This document shows positions 60,945 through 64,000 of a stretch of DNA of 64,000 nucleotides, piece after piece. The DNA is from DASPWV01 sp046727855 (lineage in GTDB: Bacteria > Acidobacteriota > Vicinamibacteria > Vicinamibacterales > UBA2999). A model generated the notes under the pieces. The model did not search any database and had not been told where the DNA came from. It saw only the letters and a program-made list of their open reading frames with translations. The stretch spans positions 19,354 to 83,353 of the forward strand of contig JBKPDL010000068.1 of NCBI GenBank assembly GCA_046727855.1, given 5' to 3'. Numbering within the stretch: position 1 is the first letter of the stretch; the number at the start of each line of letters is the position of its first letter. The position numbers were made by a program, and so were the translations under genes.

Positions 60945-61364
60945 TTGATCCCTGATATCACCACACTCTGGGTCGTCGTTCTGTTGCTGACGACCGTCGT
61001 GCTGCTGAACGCGCTTGTGTTCAAACCAGTGCTGGCGGTGATCGAAGCACGGCTGAAGGCCGTTGCCGATGCCCGCGAGCTGGCGGAGTCGGCAGCGCAG
61101 CGCGCCCAGGCCGCCGCCGCCGAATACGACGAAAAGCTGACTGCGGTCAGAGCCGCCGTCTACCACGAAATGGACGAAAAGCGCCGCGTCGCGTTAGAAA
61201 AGCGCGCCGCGCTCATTGGCGAGACCAAGTCCGTCGTTGAAAAAGATCTGGCTGACGCCATCGCGCGGGTGCGCCAGCAGAGCGCGGAAGCGCGAGCATC
61301 GCTCGATCGCGACGCGGAAGCGTTGGCTGGAGCGATCGTCACGCGCGTGCTCGGCCGCGCGTAA
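60945..61364 (+). CDS. ATP synthase F0 subunit b' (short b-type subunit)
   Basis: About 139 residues. One transmembrane helix (TTLWVVVLLLTTVVLLNALVF) is followed by KPVLAVIEARLKAV and a long charged coiled coil. This matches the short b/b' subunit of the peripheral stalk. No ATG fits; TTG at 60945 (IPDITTLWVV) is more likely than TTG at 60927. A TATAAA (60919-60924) just upstream may be a -10 box. A second, longer b-type gene follows, then delta and alpha; genes for subunits a and c are not upstream, where selD is found. Confidence 0.8.
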   Translation: MIPDITTLWVVVLLLTTVVLLNALVFKPVLAVIEARLKAVADARELAESAAQRAQAAAAEYDEKLTAVRAAVYHEMDEKRRVALEKRAALIGETKSVVEKDLADAIARVRQQSAEARASLDRDAEALAGAIVTRVLGRA

Positions 61365-61389
61365 ACAATCCCTGTCAGTTTGAGGCGAG

Positions 61390-62277
61390 ATGAACGTGAG
61401 CAATCACCATGCGGCGAAGCGGCTGAGCGCTTGTGAATTTATGAACAAGCTCGACGCCCGCTTGTGCGTCAACGCTGGGGCCGGCGCGCCGCGGCGCCTA
61501 GAGGTGCGCGCTCGAGCGAGCACTGGCGCTGCCCTCATCGCCGTCGCCGTCCTGAGCGTCGCACCAATCGTCGTCGCCGCCCAGGAACACGGCCAGCCAG
61601 CGAAACCGGCCACACAAGAAGGCAAAGTGGATGCACCGGCGACTGCGTATGAAAAACAGGAGCACGCGGCCGAGGAGCACGGAGACGAACACGGCGGGCT
61701 GTCAGCGCTCCTCTGGCCAACGGTCAACTTCGTCATCCTCGTGGGTGGTTTGTGGTGGTTTTTCAAGCAGCCCGTCGCCACCTATCTGCACGATCGCCAC
61801 GACTCGATTCGCAAGGATCTCGTGGAAGCGGCCAACGTCAAAGCCGGCGCCGCCGCGCAACTTGCTGAGATTGATCGCAAGCTTCAGGCCCTGCCGGGCG
61901 AGCTCGAGGCGCTGAAGCACCGCGGCGCCGAGGAGATCGCCGCGGAAGAGCAGCGCATCGCCGGAATGGCCGCTGCCGAACGCGAGCGCCTCCTCCAGCA
62001 GACGCGCCGTGAGATTGAGCTGCAGGTGCGGATTGCCAAACATGAGCTCGTCGAGCATGCCGCCGATCTCGCGGTCCAACTGGCGGGCGATCGCATTCAG
62101 AGAACGATGACGCCAGCGGATCAAGAGCGACTGATCGATCGCTATCTGCAGGACCTGACCCGCCGCAGCGCCGAGGTCGCCGATGCCGGTTTGCCACGCC
62201 GCAGCTCCGGAACGGCGGAGCCGGGCCCGCCACACCGTGATTCCGGAGGAGCGAAGACGGGTGAGGGGTCGCGCTAA
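61390..62277 (+). CDS. atpF: ATP synthase F0 subunit b with N-terminal signal-like segment and extended tail
   Basis: A 295-residue protein. A hydrophobic signal-like stretch (residues about 45-63, ALIAVAVLSVAPIVVAA) and a His/Glu-rich linker (EQEH/EEHGDEHGG) precede the true membrane helix (LLWPTVNFVILVGGLWWFF) and the coiled coil that clamps delta. Start: ATG at 61390 has GAGG 5 nt ahead; a GTG at 61504 would give a more ordinary signal peptide. The last 30 residues are Gly/Ser/Pro-rich; their DNA contains a palindromic element (62214-62231). It is coupled to atpH by TAATG (62275-62279). Confidence 0.85.
   Translation: MNVSNHHAAKRLSACEFMNKLDARLCVNAGAGAPRRLEVRARASTGAALIAVAVLSVAPIVVAAQEHGQPAKPATQEGKVDAPATAYEKQEHAAEEHGDEHGGLSALLWPTVNFVILVGGLWWFFKQPVATYLHDRHDSIRKDLVEAANVKAGAAAQLAEIDRKLQALPGELEALKHRGAEEIAAEEQRIAGMAAAERERLLQQTRREIELQVRIAKHELVEHAADLAVQLAGDRIQRTMTPADQERLIDRYLQDLTRRSAEVADAGLPRRSSGTAEPGPPHRDSGGAKTGEGSR
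62214..62233. repeat. Palindromic element inside the 3' end of atpF
   Basis: GGCGG-agccgggc-CCGCC followed by AC; closely similar to the gyrB copy (ggcggagccaaagccccgccac). It encodes part of the poorly conserved C-terminal tail (GTAEPGPPH). Confidence 0.45.
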
Positions 62278-62822
62278 TGTCGCTACGAACTTCCGCGACC
62301 CGCTACGCCCGCGTCTTGTTGGATGTTGCCATCACGGAATCCGACCCAGTGAAGGTCGAACGGGATCTGTCAGAGTTTCTCACGCTGCTCAACAGCAACG
62401 CGGAGTTGAAAGCCGTGTTGCTGAGTCCGCGCGTGCCGTCGTCGGCGCGCCGCAACCTGGTCGCGAGCCTCATGGCGAAATCGGGAGCCGCGCCCCCGGT
62501 CGCCAAGTTGCTCGTGATGCTGGCAGAGCGCGGGCGCCTCGAGCTGCTTCCGGATTTGCTCGAGGTCTACCGGGAGCGTCAACTTGCCTACAACAACATC
62601 GTCAAAGGCTCGGTCACTTCGGCTGCGCCTCTTGCGCCCGAAAAGCTGGAGGCGCTCGAGCGCAGTTTATCGAGCACGACCGGCAAGCAGGTGCAGCTCG
62701 ATGCCGCCGTCGATCCATCGATCGTTGGCGGGGTCGTGGCGCGGATTGGCAGCACGGTGTACGACGGAAGTGTTCGAACGCAGCTTCAGCGTATGAAGCA
62801 GCAACTCGTTGAAAACGTCTAA
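62277..62822 (+). CDS. atpH: ATP synthase F1 subunit delta
   Basis: A 181-residue protein: [19 protein letters not shown] at the N-terminus, [23 protein letters not shown] in the middle and [30 protein letters not shown] near the end are OSCP/delta hallmarks. It joins F1 to the peripheral stalk. It starts in the atpF stop (TAATG). atpA follows after a palindrome-bearing spacer. Confidence 0.93.
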   Translation: MSLRTSATRYARVLLDVAITESDPVKVERDLSEFLTLLNSNAELKAVLLSPRVPSSARRNLVASLMAKSGAAPPVAKLLVMLAERGRLELLPDLLEVYRERQLAYNNIVKGSVTSAAPLAPEKLEALERSLSSTTGKQVQLDAAVDPSIVGGVVARIGSTVYDGSVRTQLQRMKQQLVENV

Positions 62823-62832
62823 AGAGGCATAG

Positions 62833-62852
62833 CGCGGACCTTCAGGTCCGCG
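62833..62852. repeat. Palindromic element between atpH and atpA
   Basis: CGCGGACCT-tc-AGGTCCGCG, perfect 9-bp arms, the best copy of the family seen at 39018-39037 and 6814-6839. The flank ggttatggcgcggagccacgac leads into the atpA ATG (62876) and provides GGAG 7 nt before it. Confidence 0.75.
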
Positions 62853-62875
62853 AGGTTATGGCGCGGAGCCACGAC

Positions 62876-64000
62876 ATGGATTTAAAAGCAGACGAGATCT
62901 CCAAAATCATTCGCGAGCAGATTGGCAGCTTCACCGTTGATGTCGATGTCGCCGAAGTCGGCACCGTCACGTCGGTCGGCGACGGCATCGCGCGGCTTCA
63001 CGGCTGCGAGCGCGCCATGGCTGGCGAGATGCTCGAATTTCCGCACGGCGTGTTCGGCATTGCGCTCAATCTCGAAGAGGACAGCGTTGGCTGCGTCCTC
63101 CTCGGCGAGTACCGCGAGATTAAGGAAGGCGATCCCGTCAAGCGCACCGGCCGCATCATCTCGGTGCCGATTGGCGAGGAGATGCTGGGCCGCGTCGTCA
63201 ACGCTCTGGGCCAGCCGATCGACGGCAAGGGTCCGATCATGACGAAGGAGTTCGCGCCGATCGAGCGTCTGGCGCCGGGCGTCGTCGATCGGCTGCCGGT
63301 TCGCGAGCCGTTGCAGACGGGACTGAAGGCGATCGACAGCATGGTGCCCATTGGCCGCGGTCAGCGTGAGTTGATCATTGGCGACCGCCAAACGGGGAAG
63401 ACGGCCGTCGCCGTCGACACCATCCTCAATCAGAAAGAAACCGGCGTCATCTGCATTTACAACGCGATTGGGCAAAAGCAGTCGACAATTGCGCAACTCG
63501 TGCGCACGCTGGAAGAAGGCGACGCCATGCGCTACAGCATCGTGGTCGCGGCTGCTGCATCCGACCCATCGCCGATGCTGTTCATCAGCCCGTATGCGGC
63601 GACGGCCATGGGCGAGTTCTTCCGCGACAGCGGCCGCCACGCGCTTTTGATCTACGACGATCTGTCGAAGCACGCGCAGGCCTATCGCGAGATTTCACTT
63701 CTGCTGCGGCGTCCCCCCGGTCGCGAGGCGTACCCCGGCGACGTCTTTTACGTGCACTCTCGACTGTTGGAACGCGCGGCCAAGCTGAATGACGAGCATG
63801 GCGGCGGATCGCTGACCTCGCTCCCGATCATCGAAACGCAAGCCGGCGACCTGTCGGCCTATATCCCGACTAACGTGATCTCGATCACCGACGGTCAGAT
63901 CTTTCTCGAGTCCGATTTGTTCAACCAGGGTGTTCGTCCCGCCATTAACGTTGGCAACTCGGTGTCGCGCGTCGGCGGCTCTGCGCAGATCAAGGCGATG
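62876..64000 (+). CDS. atpA: ATP synthase F1 subunit alpha (N-terminal 375 residues, runs off the window)
   Basis: [17 protein letters not shown] starts the family sequence; [42 protein letters not shown] (Walker A) and [36 protein letters not shown] follow, and the frame is open to the window edge (375 codons). It forms the non-catalytic nucleotide sites of F1. The remaining ATP synthase genes (gamma, beta, epsilon) would lie to the right. Confidence 0.97.
   Translation, partial: MDLKADEISKIIREQIGSFTVDVDVAEVGTVTSVGDGIARLHGCERAMAGEMLEFPHGVFGIALNLEEDSVGCVLLGEYREIKEGDPVKRTGRIISVPIGEEMLGRVVNALGQPIDGKGPIMTKEFAPIERLAPGVVDRLPVREPLQTGLKAIDSMVPIGRGQRELIIGDRQTGKTAVAVDTILNQKETGVICIYNAIGQKQSTIAQLVRTLEEGDAMRYSIVVAAAASDPSPMLFISPYAATAMGEFFRDSGRHALLIYDDLSKHAQAYREISLLLRRPPGREAYPGDVFYVHSRLLERAAKLNDEHGGGSLTSLPIIETQAGDLSAYIPTNVISITDGQIFLESDLFNQGVRPAINVGNSVSRVGGSAQIKAM

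Overview
The window is high-GC bacterial chromosome spanning the replication origin. Large TonB-dependent Oar-type receptor, DUF5916 and S9 peptidase genes, an alternative complex III cluster, and a dnaA-dnaN-gyrB-gyrA arm facing an rpmH-rnpA-yidD-yidC-jag-mnmE-mnmG-rsmG-parA-parB arm suggest an Acidobacteriota genome, probably Vicinamibacteria-like. That assignment is inference from gene content. No rRNA, CRISPR array, prophage or insertion sequence was seen.

Layout. 0-3.5 kb: the end of an alternative complex III operon (actA, partial actB) and a secreted S9 peptidase. 3.7-12.3 kb: an Oar-like outer-membrane receptor, a CapA-type protein, a YtcJ-type amidohydrolase and a DUF5916 outer-membrane protein, then an HxlR regulator with a perfect palindrome in its promoter. 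12.7-20.7 kb: gamma-glutamyltransferase and a permease / FAD-FeS dehydrogenase / enoyl-CoA hydratase operon whose first start codon overlaps that of a divergent CaiB-type CoA-transferase. 20.8-22.4 kb: a zinc-ribbon protein, a thioredoxin-fold selenoprotein (in-frame UGA in a UPHC motif) and a decayed M55 peptidase. 22.4-28.3 kb: NUDIX, RlmD-type methyltransferase, FKBP lipoprotein, GAF-Fis regulator, a probable AraC remnant, NIPSNAP, DinB, alcohol dehydrogenase and tRNA-Ser(UGA). 28.3-42.1 kb: a collagen-like protein, serS, galU, fmdB-type, DUF885, rsmI, TPR, glmU, glmS, a PcrA/UvrD helicase and a lipoprotein. 42.1-50.2 kb: gyrA, gyrB, dnaN, dnaA on the minus strand, with DnaA-box-like sites on both sides of dnaA. 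50.6-59.6 kb: the rpmH-to-parB arm with two parS sites. 59.8-64 kb: selD, itself with an in-frame UGA at the catalytic cysteine position, then atpF', atpF, atpH and the start of atpA.

The strongest unusual signal is a selenocysteine theme. Two unrelated genes 38 kb apart have a single in-frame TGA exactly at a catalytic cysteine position, each followed at once by a stable hairpin whose apical loop starts with G 16 nt after the UGA. One is selD, which makes the selenium donor; the other is a protein-disulfide-oxidoreductase-like protein. A second theme is small palindromic and degenerate repeats in spacers. Some contain start codons (capA, pcrA) and some lie inside coding sequence (gyrB, atpF).
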